From: Corallococcus macrosporus
GTDB taxonomy: Bacteria; Myxococcota; Myxococcia; Myxococcales; Myxococcaceae
NCBI RefSeq assembly: GCF_017302985.1
Contig: NZ_JAFIMU010000007.1
Span: 1,984,001 to 2,048,000 of the forward strand
DNA length: 64,000 nucleotides
Reading direction: 5' to 3'
This document shows, piece by piece, positions 47,974 through 56,838 of this stretch (the first letter of the stretch is position 1; every line of letters starts with the position of its first letter). Below the pieces are notes generated by a model, which ran no database searches, was not told the origin of the DNA, and worked only from the letters and a program-made list of their open reading frames with translations. Made by a program: the position numbers and the translations under genes.

Positions 47974-49017
47974 ATGGAGTGCGCCGCCGTGTCCGCTCCC
48001 CTCTCCTCGCATCCGCTGCCATCGCAAACGAACACCCCTCCCGAGGGAAAAAGGCCGCCGGAGCACCTGCGCCGCATCATCGGGTCACCGCCGGGCCCCA
48101 TCGTGGCGTTCCTGACGCGGGGCGTCTGGGCGCTGCTCACGTGGCTGTCACCGGCTGCACGCGATGCGCTGGCGCGCTTCGTCGCGAGCCTGGCCTACAC
48201 GCTGGGCATCCGCCGCAAGGTGGCGCTGGACAACCTGGCGCAGGCGATGCCGGAGAAGAGTGAGGCGGAGCGCCGCGACATCGCGCGCGGTGCGTACCTC
48301 ACGATGGCGCGCGTGGTGGTGGAGTCCCTGCCGTCCGGCGACCGGATGACGCCGGACTGGGACCAGCAGGGCATCGAGGGTGAGGAGGCGTGGGCGGCGC
48401 TCAAGGCGCACGTGGCCACGGGCAAGGGAGCGCTGCTGGTGACGGCGCACTTCGGCAACTGGGAGCTGGTGGGCCAGATGCTGATCCGCTGGGGCATCCC
48501 GCTCAACGCGCTGGTGCGTCCGCTCAAGGGCGCGCTGAACACGCGCATCGCGGTGAACCGGCTGGGCGCGGGCGCGGGGCTCATCTACCCGAAGGGCGCG
48601 ATCCAGGAGATCACCGACGCGGTGAACCGGGGCGAGTCCGCGTACATGCTGCTGGACCAGGCGCTGCCCGCGAAGTCCGCGGTGTTCGTGCCCTTCTTCG
48701 GAAGGCTCGCGTCCACGACGCCCGCGATGGCGGTGGCCGCGGAGCGCACGGGCGTGCCGGTGTTCGTGGTGATGGGCGTGCGGCCTCCGGGCCCGGGCGC
48801 GCGGTACAGGCTGGAGGTGGAGGGCCCCATCCTCCCGCCCCAGCCCGGCGAGTTCGCGGATCCCATCACGGAGCACACCGCGCGCGTGACGGCGGCGCTG
48901 GAGCGCGCCATCCGCAGACACCCGGAGCAGTGGCTGTGGCTGCACCGCCGCTGGAAGGTGCAGCCTCCGGCGCTCGTGACAGCGCCGTCTCCGGGCCTGA
49001 CCGAAGGCCCGAAGTAG
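47974..49017 (+). CDS. LpxL/HtrB-type lysophospholipid acyltransferase
   Basis: About 347 residues. The family block LLVTAHFGNWELVGQML supplies the Hx4E catalytic site. Further blocks are RKVALDNLAQAMPEKSEAERRDIARGAYLTMARVVVE, YMLLDQALPAKSAVFVPFFGR and HPEQWLWLHRRWKV. These enzymes add a secondary acyl chain to lipid A or a related lipid in the inner membrane. The N-terminal ~40 residues are not typical; ATG 47974 was chosen, and internal starts at 47989 are possible. Confidence 0.9.
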   Translation: MECAAVSAPLSSHPLPSQTNTPPEGKRPPEHLRRIIGSPPGPIVAFLTRGVWALLTWLSPAARDALARFVASLAYTLGIRRKVALDNLAQAMPEKSEAERRDIARGAYLTMARVVVESLPSGDRMTPDWDQQGIEGEEAWAALKAHVATGKGALLVTAHFGNWELVGQMLIRWGIPLNALVRPLKGALNTRIAVNRLGAGAGLIYPKGAIQEITDAVNRGESAYMLLDQALPAKSAVFVPFFGRLASTTPAMAVAAERTGVPVFVVMGVRPPGPGARYRLEVEGPILPPQPGEFADPITEHTARVTAALERAIRRHPEQWLWLHRRWKVQPPALVTAPSPGLTEGPK

Positions 49018-49021
49018 CGCG

Positions 49022-50260
49022 CTACTCCACCACTACTCGGCGCAGGTGCGCGCCCAGGCGGGTCACCAGCTCGTAGTGGATGGTCTGCGCCCAGCCGGCC
49101 AGGGACTCGGCGGACACGGACTCTTCTCCATCGCGGCCCAGGAGCGTGGCCGTCACCGGGCGCTCGTCGGACGTGGCTCGCGTCACGTCCACCATCAGGT
49201 GGTTCATCATCACGCGGCCCAGCACCGCGCACCGCCGCCCGTTCACCAGCACGTGCGCCTTGCCTGACGCGAGGCGCGGATAGCCGTCGTAGTAGCCCAC
49301 CGGCAGCACCGCCAGACGCGTGGGCTCCGGGCAGCGGTACGTGCAGCCGTAGCCCACGTACGCGCCCGCCGGCAGCCACTTCACCACCTGGCTTTTGCAC
49401 CGCCACGACAGCACCGGCTTGAGCACCGGCAATTCGCCCAGCACCAGCCGCGCCGACAGCCGCGTCTCCGGCGAGGGCCACAGCCCATACAGCGAGATGC
49501 CCACCCGCGCCGCCTCGTAGCGCGCCCGGGGCAGCACCAGCGCCGCGGCGCTCGCGGCGATGTGCCGCTGCAACGGCTTCGCGGGCTTGAGCTGCGCCGT
49601 CAGGTGCCCCAGCGCCGTCTCGAACGCGTCCAACTGCGCCAGCGAGTACCCCTGCTCCGTCACGTCCTCCGTGTTGGCGAAGTGGCTGAGCACGCCCACC
49701 GGCTCGAACACGTCCGGCGCCTCCGCGAGGAACGCCGTCTCGCGCGGAAGCTGATCCAACGTGAAGCCCTCGCGGCCCAGCCCCGTGTCGATGTGCACGT
49801 GCACGCGCAAGGGGCGCGTCAGCTTCGCCGCGCGCAAGGAAGGCACCGCGTCCGCCCACGAGCGGTCCGCCACCACCACGTCGATGCCCTGGTGCGCCAG
49901 CACGACGGCCTCCTCCGGAGCCACCGCGCCCAGCACCACCACCTGCCGCGCGGGCAGCCCGTGCGCGGCCTCGTGCGCGCGCACCGTGAGCGCGTCCTGC
50001 GGGGCGATGAAGTAGAGGACGTCCACGCCCGCGTGCACCAGCGGCAGCACCTGCGCCAGACCGTGGCCGTAGGCGTTGCCCTTGAGCACCGCGCCCAGCG
50101 CCCGGGGCGTGGGACCCGTGGACTCCAGCGCGCGGAACGCCGCCACGTTGTGCTTGAGGTGGGATGCGCTCACCTCCAGCCACGAGGAGTACACCGCGTC
50201 ACCCGGCCCGACTCCGAGCCCACCAGGCCCACCCGCGAGCCCACCGCCAACTCCAGCCAC
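49022..50260 (-). CDS. alr: Alanine racemase
   Basis: About 412 residues. PLP-binding Lys in GAVLKGNAYGHGL (the usual form is VVKADAYGHG) and catalytic Tyr in YVGYGCTYRCPEPTRLAVLPVGYYDGYPR. It makes D-alanine for peptidoglycan. GTG 50260 is preceded by GGAGGT at six bases and is preferred over the frame-adjacent GTG 50266. Confidence 0.93.
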   Translation of the reverse strand: MAGVGGGLAGGPGGLGVGPGDAVYSSWLEVSASHLKHNVAAFRALESTGPTPRALGAVLKGNAYGHGLAQVLPLVHAGVDVLYFIAPQDALTVRAHEAAHGLPARQVVVLGAVAPEEAVVLAHQGIDVVVADRSWADAVPSLRAAKLTRPLRVHVHIDTGLGREGFTLDQLPRETAFLAEAPDVFEPVGVLSHFANTEDVTEQGYSLAQLDAFETALGHLTAQLKPAKPLQRHIAASAAALVLPRARYEAARVGISLYGLWPSPETRLSARLVLGELPVLKPVLSWRCKSQVVKWLPAGAYVGYGCTYRCPEPTRLAVLPVGYYDGYPRLASGKAHVLVNGRRCAVLGRVMMNHLMVDVTRATSDERPVTATLLGRDGEESVSAESLAGWAQTIHYELVTRLGAHLRRVVVE

Positions 50261-50530
50261 GTTCACACCTCCGCACCAGCCAACGTCCCTCCCGCCTCTA
50301 CCAGCAAAGCGCAGGCCATGGGCGGCCGTGGCCGGAGGGCCACAGGAGGCCGGACGCTGGCTGGATGCCGCTCGGGCGGACGAGGGCGCAAGGGGGGCGC
50401 CCCACTCGGCCGGGCGGGCGTGCGCGGGTGGACACGCGGGGGGCCGAGCGTGTCCCGGGGGACACCTGACGGGTGGGAGGCGCGACGCGGCATGTCGCGT
50501 GACACGGCGGCGCGACAGGGGCCGGTGGTA

Positions 50531-51439
50531 GTGTCCCCTCCCGTGGCCGCCCCGGAAACGCCCCTAGCCCAGGCCTTCATGACCGCTCGAGGAAAGACGG
50601 AGCCGGCAGGCGCCCTCTCCGTCCTCCAGGAGCGGCTGGCCCAGGCCCTGGAAGCGGCCCGCCAGTCCTGGCCGGACATCCCGCTGGAGGGCTCGCGCTT
50701 CGCGGCGCACCTGGCCCGGCTGGTGCCCGCGGACGGCCACGAGGACGCCTGGGGCAAGCTGCACATGGCGGACGTGTACCTGGCCCGGGCGGCGGCGGAC
50801 GGGCTGCCCTCCGCGCTGGCCACGTTCGAGGAGCGCCTCATGCCGGAGGTGGACGCGGCGGTGGCGCGGCTGAAGCTGCCCCCGGCCGGCCTGGACGAGG
50901 TCCGTCAGGCCCTGCGGCAGCGGATGCTGGTGGGCAGCGCGGAGGCCCCGGCGCGGCTGGCGGCGTACCCGGGCACCGGGCCGCTCGCGGGCTGGGTGCG
51001 CGCGGCGGCGCTGTGGCTGGCGCTGGACTGGCAGCGCCAGCGCTCCGGGCAGGCGCAGTCGGAGGACGGCGACCTGTCCATGCTGGTGGCGCCCGGAGAC
51101 GACCCGGAGCTGGCGTACCTCAAGCAGACGTACCGCGCGGAGTTCACCGCGTCCTTCCAGGCGGCGCTGGCGGCCCTGTCCGCCCGGCAGCGCAACTTCC
51201 TGCGGCTGAAGTACCTGGACGGGCTGGGCATCGACCAGTTGGGGGCGCTCTACGGCGTGCACCGCTCCACGGCGGCGCGCTGGGTGGTGGGCGCGCAGGA
51301 GGAGCTGCTGGACGGGACGCGGCAGCGGCTGACGGAGCGGCTGCGGCTGACGCGCTCGCAGCTGGACAGCGTGCTGCGCCTCATCTCCAGCCAGTTGGAC
51401 GTGAGCCTCAGCCGGCTCCTGCGCACCAAGGCCGAGTAG
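50531..51439 (+). CDS. Sigma-70-like transcription factor, myxobacterial type
   Basis: About 302 residues. The C-terminal half is sigma-like: a region reading LAGWVRAAALWLALDWQRQRS and then FQAALAALSARQRNFLRLKYLDGLGIDQLGALYGVHRSTAARWVVGAQEEL is the helix-turn-helix (region 4), binding DNA at the -35 box. Region 2 is hard to see, and the N-terminal half is not assignable. This layout matches a myxobacteria-specific sigma-70 family I recall as Myxococcales family 1. Starts at 50531 (GTG), 50492 and 50579 (ATG) are all possible. Confidence 0.8.
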   Translation: MSPPVAAPETPLAQAFMTARGKTEPAGALSVLQERLAQALEAARQSWPDIPLEGSRFAAHLARLVPADGHEDAWGKLHMADVYLARAAADGLPSALATFEERLMPEVDAAVARLKLPPAGLDEVRQALRQRMLVGSAEAPARLAAYPGTGPLAGWVRAAALWLALDWQRQRSGQAQSEDGDLSMLVAPGDDPELAYLKQTYRAEFTASFQAALAALSARQRNFLRLKYLDGLGIDQLGALYGVHRSTAARWVVGAQEELLDGTRQRLTERLRLTRSQLDSVLRLISSQLDVSLSRLLRTKAE

Positions 51440-51527
51440 TAACGCGCCGCGCGAGGCCTCGACTGAAAGTGAGGGCTCCAAGAATCCGGGCCGGGCATTC
51501 GTGGCCGGTGCGTTAAAGAGAGGGGAG

Positions 51528-52184
51528 ATGCGAACGCTCTTCATCGGAGATGTGCACGGCTGTTCCGCCGAGCTGGACGCGCTCCTGAAGGCGTGTGACT
51601 GGACGCCCGGCGACCGGGTGGTGCTGGTGGGCGACCTGGTGGCGAAGGGGCCGGACTCCGCGGGCGTGGTGCGGCGGGCGCGCGAGCACGGCTTCCAGGC
51701 GGTGAAGGGCAACCACGACGCGCACGTGCTGCGCTGGCACGGTGGGCACGCGGCGAAGGGCAAGAAGCTCAAGCCCGAGCACCGGCAGGTGCTGGACACG
51801 CTCTGCGCCGCGGACTGGGCCTGGATGGAGCGGCTGCCCTCCTATCTGCACCTGCCGGACCTGAACGTGCTGGCGGTGCACGCGGGGCTGGTGCCCGGGG
51901 TGCCGCTGACGGAGCAGAAGGAGGAGTTCCTCTTCAACCTGCGCAGCATCGCGGCGGACGGGACGCCGTCGAAGCGGCTGGAGGCGGGCGAGCCCTGGGG
52001 CAGCCTGTGGAAGGGCCCGGAGCTGGTCATCTTCGGCCACGACGCCATGCGCGGCCTGCAGAAGCACCCCTTCGCGGTGGGGCTGGACTCCGGCTGCGTC
52101 TACGGCGGCAAGCTCACCGCGTACGTGCTGCCGGAGGGGAAGTTCTACTCGGTGCCGGCGGCCCGCGCGTACATGGCGCTGTAG
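51528..52184 (+). CDS. Metallophosphoesterase, ApaH-like
   Basis: 218 residues. FIGDVHGCSAELDALL, VGDLVAKGPDSAGVV, VKGNHDAHVLR, AVHAGLVPG and IFGHDAMRGL are the five calcineurin-like metal-binding blocks. It resembles symmetrical Ap4A hydrolases and prokaryotic Ser/Thr phosphatases; the substrate cannot be decided. ATG 51528 sits behind AGAGAGGGGAG. Adjacent to the sigma factor in the same direction. Confidence 0.92.
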   Translation: MRTLFIGDVHGCSAELDALLKACDWTPGDRVVLVGDLVAKGPDSAGVVRRAREHGFQAVKGNHDAHVLRWHGGHAAKGKKLKPEHRQVLDTLCAADWAWMERLPSYLHLPDLNVLAVHAGLVPGVPLTEQKEEFLFNLRSIAADGTPSKRLEAGEPWGSLWKGPELVIFGHDAMRGLQKHPFAVGLDSGCVYGGKLTAYVLPEGKFYSVPAARAYMAL

Positions 52185-52208
52185 GCGCGGGCCCTTTCGT
52201 GCGCGGGC

Positions 52209-53780
52209 TCAGGGCTTCGCGCTCAGCATCTTCACGGCCCGCAGGGCGCTCTCGTTCTTCGGATCCGCCTTGAGCAGCTTCTGGTACACGGCGAGCGCCT
52301 CCGCCTTCTTGCCGGCCTTCATGTAGGCCATGCCCAGGCCGTCCTGCGCCTCCGCGTCGTCCGGGAAGAGGGCCGCGTTCTGCTGGAACACCTTCAGGCC
52401 GTCCTCCACCTTGCCGGACATGAACAGCCCGTAGCCCACGTGGTTGAGCACCGGCGGCGGCAGGCCGCCCTCGCCCTTCGTCTTGCGCGCCCAGGCGATG
52501 ACCGCGTCCGCACCCTTCACGCGTGAGAGCAGGTCCGCCGTCATCACCGGCGACTTCAGGTGGTCCGGCACGGGCTGCCAGCCGTACTCCGTGACGATGC
52601 TCGCGATGAGCCGCTCGAAGAGCAGCACGCCGTTGTCCGAGTTGGCCATCAGCACGATGCCGCTCCCCTTGTTCCCCAGCGTCACCACGTGGGCGGTGAA
52701 CCCGTCGTTCCACCCGCCGTGCTCGAAGCGGTCCGGCGCGTCGTCCAGCATGTAGCCCAGCCCGTACGGCCCGGACTGCTTCGTAAGCATCTGCTGCGTC
52801 ATCGCCTGCGACAGCACGCGCTTCGACTTGCCGGCCCGGGCCTTCGCGACCTCCAGTTGAAGCAGCGCCAGGTCGGACGGCGTCGTCCACAGCCCCGCGG
52901 GCGCCAGCTCCGGGTAGACCTTCCAGCGGCCCTCCACCGTCTCACCGCTGGCGCGCGTGCCCGCGGCCGTGCGCGCCGCGAGCGCCGGCGGAAGCGGCTG
53001 CTCGAACGTGCTGTGCTTCATCCCCACCGGGTCCAGCACCGCTTCCTTCATGAGCTGGGGGAAGGGCTTCTTCATCACGTCCGTCAGCAGTTGCTGGACG
53101 ACGACGTAGCCGCCGCCGCTGTAGCGGGCCTCCGTGCCGGGCACCCCGTCCACGCGCACGGCCTCCGTGTTCGCGGGCTTCTGGCCGTCGAGGATCTGCT
53201 GGACCGTGGGCAGGGGCTCGCCCGCGCCGTAGCCGGGGAAGCCGTGCACGGTGAGCCCCGCGCTGTGGCTGAGCAGCCGGCGCAGCGTCACCTTCTGCTC
53301 GCGGGTGAACTCGTTGTCGGGGACCTTCCAGGACTTCAGCGCGTCGTTGACGTTCGCGTCGAGCGACACCCGGCCCTGCTCCACGGCGCGCAGCGCGGCC
53401 AGCGCCGTCACCGGCTTGCTGACGGACGCGGCCTGGAACAGCGTCTCCAGCGTGACGGGCTCCTTGCCCCCCGCCTGCGTCACGCCATACGTCTTGCTCC
53501 ACACGAGCGCGTTGCGGTCATACACCGCCACGCTCAGGCCCGGGATGCCGTACAGCTCCATCCAGCGCTGCACGGAGAGCGCCTGGGGCTTCTCTCCTGG
53601 CAGCGCCAGCGGCGCGAGGTTCGCCTCCATCCGCGCGATGCGGGCGGACTCGGCGGGCCGCGCCGTCCACTGCGTGGCGGGCGGCGGAGGGGCCTTGGGT
53701 GCGTCGGCCGCCGTGAGCAGGGCGACCGCCGTACAGCCCAGGAACAGCACCGGGACGAAGCGCGGGACGGCGTGGGACAT
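52209..53780 (-). CDS. Beta-lactamase-family serine hydrolase with TPR tail
   Basis: 523 residues. Signal peptide (residues 1-25). Class C-type serine hydrolase: SVSK (S119-x-x-K122), YSGGGY in the YxN position (Tyr present, Asn replaced by Gly), and HGG near EHGGWNDGF. The C-terminal ~120 residues (FQQNAALFPDDAEAQDGLGMAYMKAGKKAEALAVYQKLLKADP) are TPR. It may hydrolyse peptides or esters in the envelope. ATG 53780. Confidence 0.9.
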   Translation of the reverse strand: MSHAVPRFVPVLFLGCTAVALLTAADAPKAPPPPATQWTARPAESARIARMEANLAPLALPGEKPQALSVQRWMELYGIPGLSVAVYDRNALVWSKTYGVTQAGGKEPVTLETLFQAASVSKPVTALAALRAVEQGRVSLDANVNDALKSWKVPDNEFTREQKVTLRRLLSHSAGLTVHGFPGYGAGEPLPTVQQILDGQKPANTEAVRVDGVPGTEARYSGGGYVVVQQLLTDVMKKPFPQLMKEAVLDPVGMKHSTFEQPLPPALAARTAAGTRASGETVEGRWKVYPELAPAGLWTTPSDLALLQLEVAKARAGKSKRVLSQAMTQQMLTKQSGPYGLGYMLDDAPDRFEHGGWNDGFTAHVVTLGNKGSGIVLMANSDNGVLLFERLIASIVTEYGWQPVPDHLKSPVMTADLLSRVKGADAVIAWARKTKGEGGLPPPVLNHVGYGLFMSGKVEDGLKVFQQNAALFPDDAEAQDGLGMAYMKAGKKAEALAVYQKLLKADPKNESALRAVKMLSAKP

Positions 53781-53915
53781 GACGGACTCCGGGGTTGACC
53801 CGCGGGAGGGCACCCGCGGAAACGGAAGCTCAACCTACGAAGTCATGGCTGTCCTTGGGCCTTGGCCCGTCCCTGTGTCCGTCATGGTTTCGCCATGACG
53901 CGCGCGGGGTTGCCG

Positions 53916-54167
53916 TCAGTACGGCAGCGCTTCGCCGCGCGCCTGGACGGACGCCACCAGGTCCTGTCGCGCGGAGCCGTAGAGCCCCGCGTCCAGCACG
54001 CCCGCGCCGGTGTCCAGCAGCCACAGCTCCAGGGCGCCCGAGCCCCCGGACACCGCCGGGGCCGCCATGGCCACGCTGGTGGCGCCCAGCCCCATGGGCA
54101 CCACGGCCGCGACGGCGGTCAAACCCATCGCCTTGAGGAAGTTCCGGCGGTTCGAGTCTTCCGACAT
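53916..54167 (-). CDS. Small Tat-exported peptide
   Basis: 83 residues. MSEDSNRRNFLKAMGLTAVAAVVPMGLG is a twin-arginine signal (SNRRNFLK), giving a mature peptide of about 45 residues: APAVSGGSGALELWLLDTGAG... The motif ELWLLDTGAGVLDAGL is distinctive. The ATG 54165-54167 has AAGGAG at good spacing. Such short Tat substrates often carry cofactors or are peptides of processed type. Downstream in the operon of the two FSGR-domain genes but separated from them by a terminator-like hairpin. Confidence 0.75.
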   Translation of the reverse strand: MSEDSNRRNFLKAMGLTAVAAVVPMGLGATSVAMAAPAVSGGSGALELWLLDTGAGVLDAGLYGSARQDLVASVQARGEALPY

Positions 54168-54188
54168 GACACGCTCCTTCGCTTGGAA

Positions 54189-54210
54189 AAGCCCCGCCCT
54201 CTTCGGGCTT
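54189..54210 (-). terminator. Hairpin with T-run between two genes of one group
   Basis: On the minus strand AAGCCC (54205-54210) and GGGCTT (54189-54194) pair across a ten-base loop, followed by CTTTTCC. It begins at the stop codon of the FSGR lipoprotein gene. It may attenuate expression of the downstream Tat peptide relative to the upstream genes. Confidence 0.55.
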
Positions 54211-54680
54211 CAGGGTTGAGCAGCCTGCACCTGCGACGCCACCACCGAGAACAGCTCCGGGGCCAGGTGCGCCCTGGACCCCAGCAACAACCGCTCCTCC
54301 AGCGCCCGCGACGGGTCCTCGCGCAGCTGCGCGCGCCCACCCGCCACGAGTTCCACCACGTCGCGGTACACCGTGGCCCGCGCGCCGTCCGCCCACGTCA
54401 CCGTGAAGCCCCGGTAGCCCAGCCCCACGTCCGGCAGGGGTCGCGAGCCTCGCGGCAGCGCATCCACGGCCTCGCGCAGGGCGCGCGACTCGTCGTCGGA
54501 CAGCGTCCAGGTGGGTGGCTCGCGGCCACTGAAGACATCCACGCTCGCCTGGGCCGCTGACGCCATGGCCTTCTCCTCCGCGCCCGGTCCGTCCGCCGGA
54601 GCACCACCCGTCGCGCAGGCCCAGGCTCCCAGAAGCCCCACGCCCGCCGCCACCCAGACGCCTCGCGGTGAACGCTTCAC
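54210..54680 (-). CDS. Lipoprotein-like protein with FSGR domain
   Basis: 156 residues. N-terminus MKRSPRGVWVAAGVGLLGAWACATGG, a lipoprotein-like signal. The domain reads VDVFSGREPPTWTLSDDESRALREAVDALP and VGLGYRGFTVTW; the neighbouring 273-residue protein has VELDIFSGRPNPRWALTEREARQLTERI and GGLGYRGFIVRAE. The two thus share an unnamed domain (FSGR-x-x-P-x-W-x-L ... GLGYRGF). GTG 54680 overlaps the stop of the upstream gene (GTGA), so the proteins are coupled. Confidence 0.75.
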   Translation of the reverse strand: MKRSPRGVWVAAGVGLLGAWACATGGAPADGPGAEEKAMASAAQASVDVFSGREPPTWTLSDDESRALREAVDALPRGSRPLPDVGLGYRGFTVTWADGARATVYRDVVELVAGGRAQLREDPSRALEERLLLGSRAHLAPELFSVVASQVQAAQP

Positions 54681-55498
54681 GACACCGTCACGCCGTAGCC
54701 GCGGTAGTAACCGCAGAACACCGTGTAGCCGCCGCGGTTGGCCGTCTCCGGGTTGAGGATGAGCTGGCCGGCGTTGTCGGTGTTGCGCGCCGCCGTCCCG
54801 CCCGGCTTGTGGCACCAGTGGCTGTTCGCGCAGTAGCGGTACCAGTGGTAGTCGTAGTTCGGCCAGATGACGAGACAGACGTTGTAGTTGGCATCCGCCC
54901 GACACGACGTCTGCCACCCATCCCGCACCGCCCCGGTGCCCACCGCCGAGCAACTGATGCTCGTGTACATGGCCCCGGCCGCGCGGCCCGGCTGCGCGAA
55001 GGTGTTGGTGCGCAGGTTGCTCGCGAAGTTGTAGCAGTTGTTGTACGGCTGGTACGAGGCACCGTTCCAGAAGCTGAAGTCCGTGTCGCTGGTGAGCGCC
55101 GCGGGGTTGCAAATGGTCATCACGCCCTGCACGTCCTGCGACTGGAGGATGACGGACTCCGCCTCCGCCAGCACCGGGCCCGGGTCACGCAGGCCCAGCC
55201 GCGCGCTCTCCGCCGAGTGCAGCAGGAAGCGCGAGCTCTCCGCCGCCTCCGGCTGGAACGCGCCGCCCAGGCGCACCACCGGCGGCAGGCCCAGCCGCTT
55301 CCAGTCGTCCGCCATGCCGGTGTCCTCGGCGCGCACGATGAAGCCCCGGTAGCCCAGGCCGCCCGTGTCCGCGTCCAGCGGCAACAGCAGCGAGGAGTCC
55401 GCGCGGATGCGCTCCGTCAACTGCCGGGCCTCACGCTCCGTCAACGCCCACCGCGGATTGGGACGCCCCGAGAAGATATCCAGCTCGACAGTCACCAT
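54677..55498 (-). CDS. FSGR-domain protein with putative Cys-His C-terminal domain
   Basis: 273 residues. The FSGR domain occupies about residues 1-60. The C-terminal part contains YNNCYNFASNLRTNTFAQPGRAAG, then VIWPNYDYHWYRYCANSHWCHKPGG and YYRGYGVTV. The Cys and His blocks look like a papain/NlpC-type fold, but this is inference. I recall similar C-terminal blocks in uncharacterised actinobacterial proteins. There is no signal peptide, which is odd beside a lipoprotein partner. ATG 55498 follows AGAGG. Confidence 0.72.
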   Translation of the reverse strand: MVTVELDIFSGRPNPRWALTEREARQLTERIRADSSLLLPLDADTGGLGYRGFIVRAEDTGMADDWKRLGLPPVVRLGGAFQPEAAESSRFLLHSAESARLGLRDPGPVLAEAESVILQSQDVQGVMTICNPAALTSDTDFSFWNGASYQPYNNCYNFASNLRTNTFAQPGRAAGAMYTSISCSAVGTGAVRDGWQTSCRADANYNVCLVIWPNYDYHWYRYCANSHWCHKPGGTAARNTDNAGQLILNPETANRGGYTVFCGYYRGYGVTVS

Positions 55499-55733
55499 GT
55501 GACACCTCTGGAGACGCTAGGGATGTCGGTCCTGGATACGCTCAATGCCTCTCAGGGTCCATAGCGGAAAGCCGCTTTTGCTAGTTTTTACGCTATGACG
55601 CGATATGACGAATTTGAGCAGGGATTGAAGGATCCGCTCCGGCTCGCTGGATGTGGGCTCCGGGTGTCTTCCGCACGCACCTGGGGCTCTGCCATATTTC
55701 ATGGAGATCGTCTTTTTCCGGGAGGAGTTCAAC

Positions 55734-56810
55734 ATGGTCCGCACCTCGAGCCTCGTCAGCGCCCTGCTCCTCGTCAGCGCCTGCCAGAAGCCCCCGGAGG
55801 CCTCCCCGGCCGCGCCGCTCGCGCCGCCCGCGCCGGAGGTCGCGCCGGTGAAGACGGCGCCGTTCTCTCTGTCGGTGCTCCAGGACGCGGCGCCGTCGGG
55901 CTGTACGTGGCTGCGCCTGGAGTCGGACGGCGGACGCAGGGCGCTGGTGACGGTGGACGCGGCGTGTGAAGGGCTGCAGCTCGCGTGGAGCGCGGATGGG
56001 AAGCACGCGGCGGTGCGGGACCCGGCCGGCAGCGCGCGGGGTCCGGGGCGTGTGTGGCGGGTGGACCTGACGTCCGGGCAGGGGGCGGCGCAGTTGCTGC
56101 CGGAGGAGGGGCTGACGGGCGCGGTGGGGTTCGACGCGGTGGGGCGGCTGGTGGCGCTGACGGCGCACACGGGCGAGCTGGTGCGGCGCGACGGCGCGTT
56201 CCTCTTCGACGGCCGGCGCATCCCCCTCCCGGAGGAGGACGAGGGCGCGGGCCTGGCGCACGCGTACCGGCTGGAGTCGGGGGCGTGGAAGCGCATCGAG
56301 ACGGTGGCCACGCGCGGCGACGCGGACGCCGTGTTCGCGCTCACCACGGCGGAGATGCTGGTGTCCTCCACGCTGGGCGGGGACCCGGATGCGCTGGTGG
56401 CGCAGGGCCTGGACGAGGGCAGCCAGGACGCGGCCCGGCTGGACGCGGTGGTGCCGCACCGGGGGCACGACGTGTTCGGCGGCTGGGCGCGCCTGGAGTC
56501 GCGGGGCGGCCCGCTGTTCGCGTGGCAGACCGCGGGCGAGCAGACCGCGCTGATGATGCCGGTGCGCTGGGAGGTGGAGGACGGCCACCTGGCCGAGCCC
56601 GAGGGGCTCGTCCTGCCCGCCCAGGGCCTGGTGCAGGCGATGGCGCGAGGGGACCTGCTGCTGCTCACGGGCGCGACGCAGGTGCGCGTCTACGACGTGG
56701 GCTCGAAGCGCCTCGTCGCGTCGCTCAACGGCTTCCACGCCGCGAGGTTCTGGCCGGAGCCGGGTTCGCTGGTGCCGCACGGGGCCACCGCGGCGTCAGG
56801 GCAGCGGTAG
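55734..56810 (+). CDS. Lipoprotein, uncharacterised
   Basis: 358 residues. Lipoprotein signal MVRTSSLVSALLLVSAC, Pro/Ala-rich linker, then repeated structures such as LQLAWSADGKHAAVRD and VGFDAVGRLVALTA that suggest a propeller. No family. ATG 55734 is behind GGGAGGAG. The A/T-rich stretch near 55573-55610 (TTTTGCTAGTTTTTACG) is a likely promoter region. Confidence 0.85.
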   Translation: MVRTSSLVSALLLVSACQKPPEASPAAPLAPPAPEVAPVKTAPFSLSVLQDAAPSGCTWLRLESDGGRRALVTVDAACEGLQLAWSADGKHAAVRDPAGSARGPGRVWRVDLTSGQGAAQLLPEEGLTGAVGFDAVGRLVALTAHTGELVRRDGAFLFDGRRIPLPEEDEGAGLAHAYRLESGAWKRIETVATRGDADAVFALTTAEMLVSSTLGGDPDALVAQGLDEGSQDAARLDAVVPHRGHDVFGGWARLESRGGPLFAWQTAGEQTALMMPVRWEVEDGHLAEPEGLVLPAQGLVQAMARGDLLLLTGATQVRVYDVGSKRLVASLNGFHAARFWPEPGSLVPHGATAASGQR

Positions 56811-56838
56811 GCGCGTTCCCCGGCCGCGAGGATGACGC

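Noticed and set aside
52209..53780. True beta-lactamase (antibiotic resistance)
   Set aside because: The YxN motif is altered and a TPR tail is present; such class C-like hydrolases are usually esterases or peptidases.
55595..55969. Frame MTRYDEFEQGLKDPL... in the leader of the lipoprotein at 55734
   Set aside because: Lacks a ribosome site and continues into the lipoprotein in another frame with meaningless sequence; the A/T-rich stretch is more likely promoter.
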